From assembly GCA_030377865.1 (NCBI GenBank), contig JAUCGA010000009.1:1-64000 (forward strand): 64,000 nt of DNA, in the 5' to 3' direction. Positions 16,889-26,983 of the stretch are shown piece after piece. The position numbers and the translations under genes are program-made. The DNA is from Anaerolineales bacterium HSG25. Its GTDB lineage: Bacteria > Chloroflexota > Anaerolineae > 4572-78 > J111. Position 1 is the first letter of the stretch, and each line of letters begins with the position of its first letter. The notes beneath the pieces were generated by a model, which was given only the letters and a program-made list of their open reading frames with translations, was not told the DNA's origin and searched no databases.

Positions 16889-17090
16889 CGGAATAAATCC
16901 CGATGCTGAAAGCTAAAGCAGGCTAAAGCCAGCTATTTAGGCCGCTTTTAGCGGTCTTGAGTTTTTAGCCTTGTGGCTTTAGGAATCGGGATTAATTAAC
17001 CTGCGCGTTTGCACATAAGAATGAATTCTTATGCTGATACAAGAAACCTGCTTAAGCAGGTTTTCCGTTTAAGACGCTGATTTCAATCAG
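16889..17090. repeat. family B copy 3 and family L copy 2
   Basis: 16889-16990 is family B in inverted orientation. 17033-17090 is family L, the inverse of 7862-7915, with AAACCTGCTTAAGCAGGTTT. No gene lies between 16685 and 17166. Confidence 0.7.
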
Positions 17091-17166
17091 CGGCTAAATG
17101 CACAACTTAATTAATGCTCATTCCTAGCCCAAGGCTATCAGTCAACACGTCAACACTACCAAAATA

Positions 17167-17652
17167 TTATGTTACACCCAATATACCACGATCAATCTCC
17201 CATGGATAAATGATCCAATCGGTGGTTTCAACAGCATAAAAATTGGGTGACTTATCCTCAAATTGGGAGCGCTGTGATTTATAATGAAGCACAACCGAAA
17301 TGGGAGTCCCGCCCGCTTGCTCCACTCGCTCGCTGACACTAACCACTTGTTTGCCGCGATCCCAAATATCATCAACAATTAAGACCTGTTTGCCACGTAA
17401 AAAACTATCAGCCGGAAACTGCATAAAAACAGGCCAATCCAATTTATGGGTTTCATCCTCATAAAAATCAACCGAAGCTACCAAAACTTGGCTAATTGCC
17501 AAACGCCGAGCAATAATCCCGCCCGGAATAATACCACCTCGAGTGATTACAATCACCACCTCATAATCGTAACTTTGTAACCGAGGGATCAATCCATCAA
17601 TCAATGTATCTACTTCTTTCCACGATAGATATAGCTTCTTTGTATCATCCAT
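17167..17652 (-). CDS. purine-type phosphoribosyltransferase
   Basis: A 161-aa type I phosphoribosyltransferase. The PRPP-binding loop is VLIVDDIWDRGKQV (about 84-97), the earlier substrate loop VVIVITRGGIIPGGIIARRL (about 34-53) precedes it, and the C-terminal Trp (TTDWIIYPWE) fits the hypoxanthine/xanthine PRT group. Such enzymes salvage a free purine base with PRPP. Base specificity cannot be set from sequence by eye. The ATG at 17650-17652 has a weak ribosome-binding region, and a family A repeat lies 11 bp upstream. Confidence 0.85.
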   Translation of the reverse strand: MDDTKKLYLSWKEVDTLIDGLIPRLQSYDYEVVIVITRGGIIPGGIIARRLAISQVLVASVDFYEDETHKLDWPVFMQFPADSFLRGKQVLIVDDIWDRGKQVVSVSERVEQAGGTPISVVLHYKSQRSQFEDKSPNFYAVETTDWIIYPWEIDRGILGVT

Positions 17653-17663
17653 AAGTTATTTTA

Positions 17664-17812
17664 GAAGTTTATCATTTCAACATGGCTAAAACAATATCTG
17701 ACAGGATTAACAAGATTAACAGGATTTTTTTGCCTGTAATCCTGTCAATCCTATCAATCCTGTCAAAAAATGCTTTTGATTTTGTCAGTATGAATGAAAC
17801 GACAAACTTTTG
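17664..17812. repeat. family A element, copy 1, ending at comEA-like stop codon
   Basis: A 149-bp element with imperfect ends GAAGTTTATCATTTC and GAAACGACAAACTTTTG around CTGACAGGATTAACA...AATCCTGTCA arms. Flanking 9-mers GTTATTTTA and GTTATTTAA differ at one base and may be a target duplication. The right one contains the stop codon of the ComEA-like gene. Confidence 0.85.
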
Positions 17813-18472
17813 TTATTTAACCGTAACCAAATGTTTAATTTTAATAAATGTTGCCTCACCAATACCACTTACTTCGGTGATTTGTTCAACTGTTTTGAAA
17901 CCACCTTGGCTTTCTCGGTAGTTTATAATACGTTGAGCGATAGCTGGGCCGATGCTCGGTAACGTGTCTAAGTCCTCAAGTGAGGCAGAGTTCAAGTCGA
18001 TTAGTTCGGGTGAAGCAGATGGCGTTGATTCGTTCGGGGTAGGATTTGCAATCTTTTGGGTGCCATCTTGAATCACCGGCGGTTCGTTTTCTTCCCCTTG
18101 CCGCGGAATGTGGATATGTTGTTGGTCTTGTAGCTCAAGTGCTTGGTTAAACTGAGATATATCAACGGCATCAGTGGTTAATCCACCCGCCAACTCGATA
18201 ATATCTTTGATGATGCTTCCGCGTGGCAGGAAATAAACATCTGGATGCTCAATCGCCCCGGTAATATAAACACGTACCGGAGCTGGAGTAGCGGTTGCAG
18301 TTGGTTCAGGGGTAGGTGTATGGGTGGCTGTCGCAGTTACCTCGGTTGCTAGAATGTCTATCACCTGCTGACTAGGCTGTTGCAAATAAAATATAGTCAG
18401 CCCTGCCAGTGTTAACAATAGCAAGAATATAAAAATAATATGGCGATGACGGTCTAACCAACTGTTTTGCAT
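17813..18472 (-). CDS. ComEA-like DNA-binding protein (SLBB + helix-hairpin-helix)
   Basis: A 219-aa protein with a signal anchor (about 11-31), a Thr/Pro linker, an SLBB domain (VRVYITGAIEHPDVYFLPRG, about 67-115) and a C-terminal double helix-hairpin-helix (IDLNSASLEDLDTLPSIGPA then VSGIGEATFIKIKHLV, about 157-216). ComEA binds extracellular double-stranded DNA for transformation. No comEC is next to it. Its stop is immediately followed by a family A repeat. Confidence 0.9.
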   Translation of the reverse strand: MQNSWLDRHRHIIFIFLLLLTLAGLTIFYLQQPSQQVIDILATEVTATATHTPTPEPTATATPAPVRVYITGAIEHPDVYFLPRGSIIKDIIELAGGLTTDAVDISQFNQALELQDQQHIHIPRQGEENEPPVIQDGTQKIANPTPNESTPSASPELIDLNSASLEDLDTLPSIGPAIAQRIINYRESQGGFKTVEQITEVSGIGEATFIKIKHLVTVK

Positions 18473-18697
18473 AATAGTGGCTCAAAAATTTGAGTTATTT
18501 TAGCATAGAAGATACGGAATCGCTATTTTTATCGAGTTTTACTATCGAGACTCCTCATTATCATCGACAGAGTGTAATATTTACCTAGATTTGTTTTTTA
18601 TGGTATGATAGTGGCAAAAAGTTGCATAAATAGTTTTGTTACCATGTAAATACTATGGAACGGGATTTTGATAACTACCCCCAAAAGGAGTAATATA

Positions 18698-21600
18698 ATG
18701 ACAACAGAAACGAACAAACAAGATAACCAAGTACCCAATACCCAAGAAAAATCTGAGGAAATCAGCCCGGATAAATCATCTGAAAATCTGCCGACCCCAC
18801 CAGATGAAACCATATCGATTGTGGCTCTAGGGGCTTCTGCCGGAGGATTAGAGGCTTATGAGCAGTTTTTTCGCCATACTTCTCCAGAAACGGGCATGGC
18901 GTTTGTATTGGTTCAACATTTAGACCCGACCCATAAAACCATATTAGGGGAATTGATGCAAAATCATACCGATATGAAAGTCATTCAATTGGAGAATGAT
19001 AATGTTAAGGTTGAACCCAACTGTGTTTATATTATTCCCCCAAATAGAGATTTATTGATTAATAATGGTGTATTACAAGTTACAAAATCCGAAAAATCAC
19101 GTGGTATCAGATTGCCTATTGATACCTTTTTCCGTTCCTTAGCCCTAGACCAAAAAGAAAAAGCCATTGCCATTATCCTTTCTGGAACAGGTAACGATGG
19201 TACGTTAGGGGTCAGGGCCATTAAAGGAGAGGGTGGTTTGGTCATAGTTCAAGAGCCAAGAACGGCTAAGTATCCGGGTATGCCAAAAAGTGCCATTATT
19301 ACCGGTTTGGTAGATTTTGTTTTGCCGGTGGAGAAAATGTCGAAAAAATTGGCTGACTATTTTAGTTTGGCGTTTGTGCAAACTGAGGTAAAAGTTGAAG
19401 TGATTGCCCCTGAAGCGTTTGATTATTTAGAGCGGGTTTTTGTTTTATTACAAAATCAAACAGACCATGATTTTTCATATTATAAACAAAATACGATTCG
19501 TCGTCGGATTGACCGACGGATGGCCATTAACCAAATTAGTCAAATGTCTGAGTATGTCAATTATCTTGAAAGACACTCTTTGGAAGTAGAAACCCTGTTT
19601 AGAGAATTATTAATTGGGGTCACCAGTTTTTTTAGAGATGCCGAGGCGTTTGAACTCCTTAAAACAAGGATGATACCGGCCTTATTTGAAAATAGAAATT
19701 CAGAACAGATCTTACGGATTTGGGTGGCCGGATGTGCTACTGGCGAAGAAGCCTACTCTATCGCTATTTTGCTATATGAATACATGAGTCAGTTGAATAA
19801 TAAACGGTTTAAGGTGCAGATATTTGCCACTGATATTGATCATGAAACTATCGAAAAAGCTCGTACAGGATGTTATCCCGATGGTATTGCGGCTGATATG
19901 CCTCCAGAATATCTGGACTTGTATTTTACCAAAAAAGATGACAATTATTGTATCATCAAACCGATTAGAGACATGATTATTTTTGCCCCGCAAAGTATCA
20001 TCAAAGACCCCCCCTTTTCACGGTTGGATTTAATCAGTTGTCGAAATTTACTTATTTATTTGAATACAGCCATGCAAAAGAAAGTATTTCCCATTTTTCA
20101 CTACGCCTTAAATCCAGAAGGTTTTCTCTTTTTAGGTAGCTCTGAAACCTTGGGTGAATATACCGATTTTTTTGATACCATTGATAGAAAATGGAAACTG
20201 TTCCAACGCAAGACTTGGACTGGGCCTGATGTGACAATGTTGAATTTTTCAACCCCCCTGACTGTCGAAAATCCCGCCAAAGTTGTGCATAAAACAACCA
20301 AAAAAGTTAAACATGTCAGTTATCAGACCCTGATTAAGGAGATTTTATTAAAAGATTATACCCCCTCGGCGACAATTATTAATGGCAATGGGGACATCCT
20401 TTTTTCTCATGGTCGAGTCGGCAAATATTTAGAGCTTGCTCCCGGTGAAGCCAGTCTCAACATTTTTACCATGGCTCGTCAGAGCTTAAAACTTGAATTG
20501 ACCACCGCCGTTCGTAAAGCAATCAACCAAAAAGAGGTGGTTACCTATAAAGGGCTTGCCGTAAGCATCAATGGCACTATTCAACTGATTAATTTAACGA
20601 TTCGACCCGTTTGGGAGGTTGTTGAAGAAAAAGAGTTGATGTTAGTTATTTTTGATGATGTGTCTGATTTTCGGGCAGAAGAAGCCGCACCAACCGCTGA
20701 TATATCCCAAGAAGATTTGCTCGTTACCACCCTCGAACAGGAATTGAGGTCTACTAAGGAGTATTTGCAAACCACTATTGAGGAGCTAGAAACTTCTAAT
20801 GAAGAGCTTAAATCGACCAATGAGGAACTACAATCGGCCAACGAAGAGTTGCAAAGTACTAACGAAGAGTTGGAAACCTCTAAAGAGGAACTGCAATCGG
20901 TTAATGAGGAGTTGGTTACGGTTAATGTGGAGCATCAGAATAAAATTGACAGCCTCTCAGTGGTGAATAATGACTTGAATAATTTACTGGTCAGTACCGA
21001 AATCGCCACTATATTTTTAGATAATCGGTTGTGTATTAAACGATTTACTCCGGCCGCAACAAATGTGATTAATTTAATTCAAACTGATATTAATCGTCCT
21101 CTGGCTCATATTTCTACCAATTTAAGCTATGCTAAAATGGTTGATGATTCGGCAGAGGTTCTTAAGACGCTTGTTTTTAAGCAGTTGGATGTCCAAACTA
21201 ATGATGGTTATTGGTACATTATGCGTATTGTGCCTTATCGTACCTTTGAAAATATGATTGATGGGGTGGTGATTACCTTTATCGATATTACAAAACAGAA
21301 ACTGGCCGAAGAAGCCCTACGTGTCTCAGAAGAAAAATTGCGGGGTATCGTGGAGAATGTTAACATCTTTATTTGTACGATAGACCGTCAGGGAACCCTT
21401 CTCTATATTAATCGTGTCCTACCAGAGTTATCAATGGAGGAGGTTATTGGCTCCAGTGTCTATGACTATATTTCACCAGAGCACCATGATGTGGCGAGGA
21501 ACCGTTTTGAACAGGTTTTTGAGACTGGAAAGACCAGCACCTTTAACACCATAGGGCTGGGAGCCAAGGATACGCAAGTCTGGTATAGCTCACAAGTTGC

Positions 21601-21742
21601 CCCGATTAAACAGGGTGATGAGGTGGTCGCTGTAACTGTGATAGCAATCGATGTTACGGAAACTCAGGAAAAAGAGATTGCGTTACAACAGGAAAATGAA
21701 GCGTTGAAGGAGCAGTTGGCGGCGTTGAGGGTGGGGAATTAA
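18698..21742 (+). CDS. CheB/CheR fusion protein with PAS domains
   Basis: A 1014-aa protein. I choose ATG 18698 because AAAAGGAG lies just upstream; the longest frame begins 10 codons earlier. Order: CheB methylesterase (about 38-225) with Ser47 in GASAGG, His74 in VQHLDPTHK and Asp in SGTGNDGTLG; CheR methyltransferase (about 235-490) with IWVAGCATGEEAYSIAILL; a PAS-like fold; a long Glu/Leu coiled coil of NEELQS-type repeats (about 680-760); and two more PAS regions. There is no histidine kinase domain. CheB/CheR fusions modify chemoreceptors or signal in biofilm control. No chemotaxis receptors or cheA are nearby. Confidence 0.95.
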   Translation: MTTETNKQDNQVPNTQEKSEEISPDKSSENLPTPPDETISIVALGASAGGLEAYEQFFRHTSPETGMAFVLVQHLDPTHKTILGELMQNHTDMKVIQLENDNVKVEPNCVYIIPPNRDLLINNGVLQVTKSEKSRGIRLPIDTFFRSLALDQKEKAIAIILSGTGNDGTLGVRAIKGEGGLVIVQEPRTAKYPGMPKSAIITGLVDFVLPVEKMSKKLADYFSLAFVQTEVKVEVIAPEAFDYLERVFVLLQNQTDHDFSYYKQNTIRRRIDRRMAINQISQMSEYVNYLERHSLEVETLFRELLIGVTSFFRDAEAFELLKTRMIPALFENRNSEQILRIWVAGCATGEEAYSIAILLYEYMSQLNNKRFKVQIFATDIDHETIEKARTGCYPDGIAADMPPEYLDLYFTKKDDNYCIIKPIRDMIIFAPQSIIKDPPFSRLDLISCRNLLIYLNTAMQKKVFPIFHYALNPEGFLFLGSSETLGEYTDFFDTIDRKWKLFQRKTWTGPDVTMLNFSTPLTVENPAKVVHKTTKKVKHVSYQTLIKEILLKDYTPSATIINGNGDILFSHGRVGKYLELAPGEASLNIFTMARQSLKLELTTAVRKAINQKEVVTYKGLAVSINGTIQLINLTIRPVWEVVEEKELMLVIFDDVSDFRAEEAAPTADISQEDLLVTTLEQELRSTKEYLQTTIEELETSNEELKSTNEELQSANEELQSTNEELETSKEELQSVNEELVTVNVEHQNKIDSLSVVNNDLNNLLVSTEIATIFLDNRLCIKRFTPAATNVINLIQTDINRPLAHISTNLSYAKMVDDSAEVLKTLVFKQLDVQTNDGYWYIMRIVPYRTFENMIDGVVITFIDITKQKLAEEALRVSEEKLRGIVENVNIFICTIDRQGTLLYINRVLPELSMEEVIGSSVYDYISPEHHDVARNRFEQVFETGKTSTFNTIGLGAKDTQVWYSSQVAPIKQGDEVVAVTVIAIDVTETQEKEIALQQENEALKEQLAALRVGN

Positions 21743-21917
21743 GAATTAAGAATTAAGAATGGGATGTTGCCTATCTTCGTGGTGCGTGGTGCGTGGTACG
21801 TGGTGCGTGGAGAAGGAAGAATGGTATACTTTTCTCCGGCGAGGTATGGTTTTTTACATGCCAATTTTACCGGTATCGCATATTGGTCGCACCACGTCCC
21901 ACGTTTGGGAGAACACA

Positions 21918-24170
21918 ATGATAAACACACACGTCAATGAAACAGTATTACGCCAATTAGCAGAAGCTGCTTTAAGTAAGGGAATTATAAAGTTCCCTTA
22001 TCCAGCGATGGAAAATGTTCGAGCCCTCATTCATGAACTCCATGTGCATCAAATTGAGTTAGAGATGCAAAATGAAACTCTCCGCCAAACCCAACTACAA
22101 CTTGAAGAAAATCGCGATAAATACGCCGATTTATATGATTTTGCACCAGTTGGCTATTTCACCCTGAGTCACACGGGATTAATCCTAGAACTGAATCTGA
22201 CCGGAGCTAATCTATTAGAACAGCCGAGAAGTCGGTTGATTAAGCAACGACTATCTTCTTTTATTGCCGAAGATAGTCAGGATAAATTTTATCTGCATCG
22301 CCAGTTGGTTTTTGAGACCAAGGTTCAACAAAGTTGTGAACTTACCTTTATCACCAAAATAGATCAATTTGTAGCCCAATTGGAAAGTATTGCCGTCCAA
22401 AAAAAGGGCGAGAAGGAGTTTTTGTGCTGGCGTATTGCGGTGATAGATATTACAGCCCGAAAACTAGCCGAAACAAAGCTACGGGAAAGTGAAGAGCGTT
22501 ATGCCCTAACCTCTCGGGGGGTTAACGATGGTTTATGGGATTGGAACTTAGAAACGAACACTCTCTATTTTTCCTCACGCTGGAAAAGTATGCTAGGCTA
22601 CCAAGAACAGGAGGTTGGCAATCGTCCTGATAGTTGGTTCAGGCTGATTCATCCCCATGATCTTGAACCCTTTAAGGTTGCCCTTAACGCTCATATAGAT
22701 AATATCGAACCCCATTTTCAGCATGAATATCGGATGTTACATCACGATGGAAGCTATCGTTGGATGCTTTGTCGGGGGGCTGTTATTCGAGATGCTAACA
22801 AGGGAGCCTATCGCCTAGCCGGTTCTCAAACAGATATCACCTCTCAAAAAGAAGCCGAGAAAAAACTATATCACCAAGCCACCCACGATCAGTTAACAGG
22901 GTTGCCAAATAAGACATTATATACAAAAAGGTTACAGAATGTAATTGAACGGGCCAATCAAAACCCTAAACGGCAGTTTGCCGTTCTCTTTCTCGACCTT
23001 GACCGATTTAAGATCATCAATGATAGTTTGGGGCATTTAATCGGAGATGAACTACTGAAGATTGTGGCCCAGCGGCTTAAAAATTGTGTCGGCTCTGCCG
23101 GTATGGTGGCTCGTTTTGGAGGGGATGAGTTCGTCATTCTTTTAAGTGACATAAAAACTCGAAACGATATAACCCGTATCGCCAGCCAGATTCAAAACAA
23201 AGTTGCCATCCCCATCAACTTAGAGGGACATGAGATTGTTGTTACCGCCAGTATTGGCATTAGATTAAGTGAAACCTCATTGACAGGTCAATCCGAAGAT
23301 TTTTTGCGAGATGCGGATATAGCCATGTATCAAGCAAAACTCTATGGCCGAGCCAGATATGAACTCTTTAACCCCAGCATGTACACTCGAACCATCACTC
23401 GGCTAACTTTAGAAACAGATTTAAGACAAGCGATTAAACGTCGGGAGTTTCAGGTTTATTATCAACCGATTATATCGTTGTCAACCTGTAAAATTGTAGG
23501 AGTTGAGGCGCTGTTACGCTGGTTACATCCGCAAAAGGGGCTTGTTCATCCCGTCGATTTTATCCCCTTGCTGGAAGAAATGGGGCTTATTGTGACGGTT
23601 GGCGAGTGGGTGTTAAATACGGCCTGTAAACAGGTCAAAATTTGGCAAAATATCAGCCATAAATCATTGCGTTTAGCTGTTAATATGTCACTTCGTCAGG
23701 TTCAAGAGCCAACTCTATTAAAACTGATTAAAACGGCTTTGCAAAAAACCAATCTAAACCCAAAGTTACTTGAACTAGAAGTTACAGAAAGTATTGCCAT
23801 GAAGGATATAGACCAACATTTAAGGATTTTGAACGAGTTGCGAGATGTAGGGGTAACGATTTCGATTGATGATTTTGGAACCGGTTACTCTTCCTTGGGT
23901 CGTTTAACCCATCTACCGCTTAATCGGCTAAAAATAGATGCCTCATTCATACAAAAAATCGCCATTAGTGACAATGATGATGCGGTTATTCTGGCGATTA
24001 TAGCTTTGGCTCATACTCTTAAGCTAGAGGTGGTTGCTGAGGGTGTGGAGACGAAAGAACAGTTGGCTTTCTTAAAACAGCATCAGTGCGATGAGATGCA
24101 AGGATTTCTCTATCATCATCCCAAACCAGCCAAGGTACTTACTCATGTTTTGAAAAATTTTTACTATTAA
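21918..24170 (+). CDS. PAS/GGDEF/EAL c-di-GMP signalling protein
   Basis: A 750-aa protein; ATG 21918 is chosen for GGGAGA upstream, the longer frame runs back into a repeat. Domains: PAS (about 60-165), PAS_3 with DGLWDWNLETNTLYFSSRW (about 195-310), GGDEF with RFGGDEFVILL (about 399-409), and EAL with GVEALLRW (about 528), DDFGTGYSSLG and KIDASFI, AEGVET. The signature residues of both catalytic domains are intact, so it may both make and break c-di-GMP. The usual RxxD inhibitory site before GGDEF is replaced by GSAG. No transmembrane segment is seen. It follows the CheB/CheR gene by 175 bp of repeat-rich DNA. Confidence 0.95.
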   Translation: MINTHVNETVLRQLAEAALSKGIIKFPYPAMENVRALIHELHVHQIELEMQNETLRQTQLQLEENRDKYADLYDFAPVGYFTLSHTGLILELNLTGANLLEQPRSRLIKQRLSSFIAEDSQDKFYLHRQLVFETKVQQSCELTFITKIDQFVAQLESIAVQKKGEKEFLCWRIAVIDITARKLAETKLRESEERYALTSRGVNDGLWDWNLETNTLYFSSRWKSMLGYQEQEVGNRPDSWFRLIHPHDLEPFKVALNAHIDNIEPHFQHEYRMLHHDGSYRWMLCRGAVIRDANKGAYRLAGSQTDITSQKEAEKKLYHQATHDQLTGLPNKTLYTKRLQNVIERANQNPKRQFAVLFLDLDRFKIINDSLGHLIGDELLKIVAQRLKNCVGSAGMVARFGGDEFVILLSDIKTRNDITRIASQIQNKVAIPINLEGHEIVVTASIGIRLSETSLTGQSEDFLRDADIAMYQAKLYGRARYELFNPSMYTRTITRLTLETDLRQAIKRREFQVYYQPIISLSTCKIVGVEALLRWLHPQKGLVHPVDFIPLLEEMGLIVTVGEWVLNTACKQVKIWQNISHKSLRLAVNMSLRQVQEPTLLKLIKTALQKTNLNPKLLELEVTESIAMKDIDQHLRILNELRDVGVTISIDDFGTGYSSLGRLTHLPLNRLKIDASFIQKIAISDNDDAVILAIIALAHTLKLEVVAEGVETKEQLAFLKQHQCDEMQGFLYHHPKPAKVLTHVLKNFYY

Positions 24171-24220
24171 CGAAGTGTAGATCAGTCGTCACCTTCCCGA
24201 ATGAGATGCAGGGTGAAATG

Positions 24221-24387
24221 AAATTATAAATGGTAAATGGGTAAATAGTAAATGGTGAATTACCAACGGGCGAACGAGGAAAACTACATACCTCGGAGGA
24301 GATAAGTCCGCAAAACTTTTGAACAGTTACTTTACGCCTTCATTTACCATTTATAATTTATAATTCACCATTTACCATTTATAATTT
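24221..24387. repeat. inverted-repeat element with a family G fragment inside
   Basis: Perfect 20-bp terminal inverted repeats (AAATTATAAATGGTAAATGG and its inverse) enclose a piece of family G in reverse orientation (AACGAGGAAAACTACATACC). No gene lies between 24171 and 24481. Confidence 0.8.
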
Positions 24388-24481
24388 TGATGACGCAAAT
24401 TTTCCTCTTTAGATGCGTGGAAAATCATTTATGATGTAAATTACATGTAGTTTTAGTTTATCAAAAAGAGACGAATTACTT

Positions 24482-26983
24482 ATGAAAGTCGTTGTTATGG
24501 CCGGTGGAGCCGGTTCAAGATTGCGTCCATTAACTATCCATAGACCTAAGCCCATGGTGCCGATTATCAATAAACCGGTCATGAGCCATATCCTTGATTT
24601 AGTCAAACGGCATGGGGCCACAGAGGTCATCATTACGGTTCAATATCTGGCCGATTTCATCCAGAAATTTTTTGGTGATGGCTCCAATTTAGGACTGAAA
24701 ATACACTATTCAATTGAAGACACACCTTTAGGTACAGCCGGGAGTGTTAAAAATGCCCAAAAATACCTTGATGATACTTTTGTTGTTATTAGTGGAGATG
24801 CGTTAACGAATTTCAATTTGACCAAGGTGATTGAATACCACAAAAAAAACAAGTCCATGACCACCTTGGCTCTATATCGTGTGGATGACCCGGTTGATTA
24901 TGGGGTGACAATCTTGAACGATAAAGGGCATATTGTTCGTTTTCAAGAAAAACCTAGTCGCGGTTCGGTGATGTCAGACTATGTAAACACAGGTATTTAT
25001 GTTCTTGAACCTGACGTACTCGATTATTTTGATACCAATATTCCCTTTGATTTTTCAAATGACCTGTTCCCGTTACTTCAAGAAAAAGGCCATAAGTTGT
25101 ATGGGTATGTCTGCGAAGGATACTGGTGCGACATCGGCAATATTTCTGAATATATGCGAGCTACAAGTGATGTATTAAAAGGAGATGTTCAAGGCGTAGA
25201 TTACGGCCGTCGGATTCGGGATGAAATTTGGGTTGGGCGTGATGTTGATATCGCACCCGATGCCCATATAGAAGGCCCTGTATATCTAGGAAACTCCGTT
25301 CAAGTACGCTCTGGTGTGGTGATTCGTGGGCCAACGGTTATTAGAGATTATAGCGTGATTGACCATGAAGCGGTGGTTGAACGCTCCATCTTTTGGCGGA
25401 ACTGTTATGTAGGCGAAAGAGTGCATATTAGCGGAGCCATATTGCTTAGGCAGGCCAGTGTTAAACCACGGGCCACAATTTTTGAAGGAGTTGTAGTTGG
25501 CGATGGCACAATTGTTGGCTCTGGTGCGATTCTTAACCCCAATGTCAGGATTTGGCCCAACAAAGAGATTGAACCACGAGCAACCGTCAATAGTAGTATT
25601 ATCTGGGGTTCACAAGGGCGGCGTGATCTCTTTACGCATAATGGCGTACGGGGCATGGTCAATGTCGATTTGACTCCTGAATTCAGTGCCAAGCTAGGTG
25701 CCGCCTTTGGTGGAACGTTGCCCAAAGGAGCGATCGTAACCATCAACCGAGACATACACCGTAGTTCACGCATGATCAAACGGGCCATCATTTCTGGCTT
25801 GCCATCAGCAGGTGTTAATGTGTGGGACTTAGAATCACAGCCGATTCCGGTAGCTCGTTATTATACGGGAATTTGTGAGGCCGTGGGTGGGGTTCATGTA
25901 TGCTTGTCACCCGTCGATCAGCGTGTGGTTGATATTCATTTTATGGATAGCAAAGGTCAAGATTTAGGCGAAAAACGACGTAGAAATGTTGAAAGTGTTT
26001 TTTTTAGGGAAGATTTTAGACGGGTTTATTTAGATGATACGGGTACAATTGAGTATGCTCAACAGGTATCAGACCGATACAAAGCCGACTTTTTAACCCA
26101 CCTCAACACAAAAGCAATTCGCGAACGAGCGTTTAAAATTGTGATTGATTTTGCAAACGCTCCTACGGCCAATGTGTTACCGAGTATTCTTGACGCGTTG
26201 AACTGTAATGTGATTGCTCTGAACGCCAATATTGATGACTCTAAAGCTATTCTCAGAAAAACCGAATTCCATACCTCATTACGTCAAATGCAGTTAATCG
26301 CTTCCGCCCTAGAAACTCAAATCGGAGTACTCCTTGGCCCCGGCGGTGAGAAACTGTTTATTACTGATAATCGAGGTTACATGCTAGAGGGAATAACCGC
26401 GTGTGCTGTAATGACCGAACTAGCCTTGCGTGATGTACCCGGCAGTACCGTAGCCGTACCCGTTGACCTTCCAAACCTGTTTGAACAAATCGCCGAACGC
26501 CATAACGGACGTGTCATCCGAACCGAACTCGATCAGGGGGCACTAATTAAGGCCGCTCGTTCTAATAATGCAATTGTAGCAGGTAACGGTCGTGGCAACT
26601 TCATATTTCCAGATTTTCAACATGCCTTTGATGGCCTCATGGCTTTGGCTAAATTGTTAGAGTTTTTAGCCACTCAAAAAGTGAGTCTTAGTGATGTGGT
26701 TTCTAACTTGCCTGTTTATCATATCAGTCGCCGAGAAGTGCCATGCGCGTGGGAAGCCAAGGCAACCGTCATGCGGTTGATTAACGAGCGCTTCCAAAAC
26801 CATAAAAATCAGATTCTAAATGGCCTAAAAATCAACCTTGGGGGTAATAAATGGGTCTTGATTATGCCTGATCCTACTCAACCGTATTTCCGAATTACTA
26901 CCGAAGCCACAAGCCGAGAAGAGGTAGAAAGTTTAGCTGATGAGTATACCCAAATGATTCAGAAGATTGCTCCGTTTTACTGA
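24482..26983 (+). CDS. mannose-1-phosphate guanylyltransferase-like protein fused to a degenerate phosphomannomutase domain
   Basis: An 833-aa cytosolic protein. N-terminal nucleotidyltransferase (1-235): [20 protein letters not shown] and [10 protein letters not shown] left-handed beta-helix follows (about 250-365, hexapeptides such as [11 protein letters not shown]). The phosphohexomutase-like half (about 385-833) keeps the fold outline but not the active-site motifs: the TASHNP loop reads CLSPVD, the DGDGDR metal loop reads GPGGEKL, and the phosphate-binding RPSGTEP reads MPDPTQP. The first half should make a nucleotide sugar, probably GDP-mannose. The second is probably non-catalytic or changed in function. 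The next gene overlaps by one base (TGATG), so they are coupled. Confidence 0.9.
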   Translation: MKVVVMAGGAGSRLRPLTIHRPKPMVPIINKPVMSHILDLVKRHGATEVIITVQYLADFIQKFFGDGSNLGLKIHYSIEDTPLGTAGSVKNAQKYLDDTFVVISGDALTNFNLTKVIEYHKKNKSMTTLALYRVDDPVDYGVTILNDKGHIVRFQEKPSRGSVMSDYVNTGIYVLEPDVLDYFDTNIPFDFSNDLFPLLQEKGHKLYGYVCEGYWCDIGNISEYMRATSDVLKGDVQGVDYGRRIRDEIWVGRDVDIAPDAHIEGPVYLGNSVQVRSGVVIRGPTVIRDYSVIDHEAVVERSIFWRNCYVGERVHISGAILLRQASVKPRATIFEGVVVGDGTIVGSGAILNPNVRIWPNKEIEPRATVNSSIIWGSQGRRDLFTHNGVRGMVNVDLTPEFSAKLGAAFGGTLPKGAIVTINRDIHRSSRMIKRAIISGLPSAGVNVWDLESQPIPVARYYTGICEAVGGVHVCLSPVDQRVVDIHFMDSKGQDLGEKRRRNVESVFFREDFRRVYLDDTGTIEYAQQVSDRYKADFLTHLNTKAIRERAFKIVIDFANAPTANVLPSILDALNCNVIALNANIDDSKAILRKTEFHTSLRQMQLIASALETQIGVLLGPGGEKLFITDNRGYMLEGITACAVMTELALRDVPGSTVAVPVDLPNLFEQIAERHNGRVIRTELDQGALIKAARSNNAIVAGNGRGNFIFPDFQHAFDGLMALAKLLEFLATQKVSLSDVVSNLPVYHISRREVPCAWEAKATVMRLINERFQNHKNQILNGLKINLGGNKWVLIMPDPTQPYFRITTEATSREEVESLADEYTQMIQKIAPFY

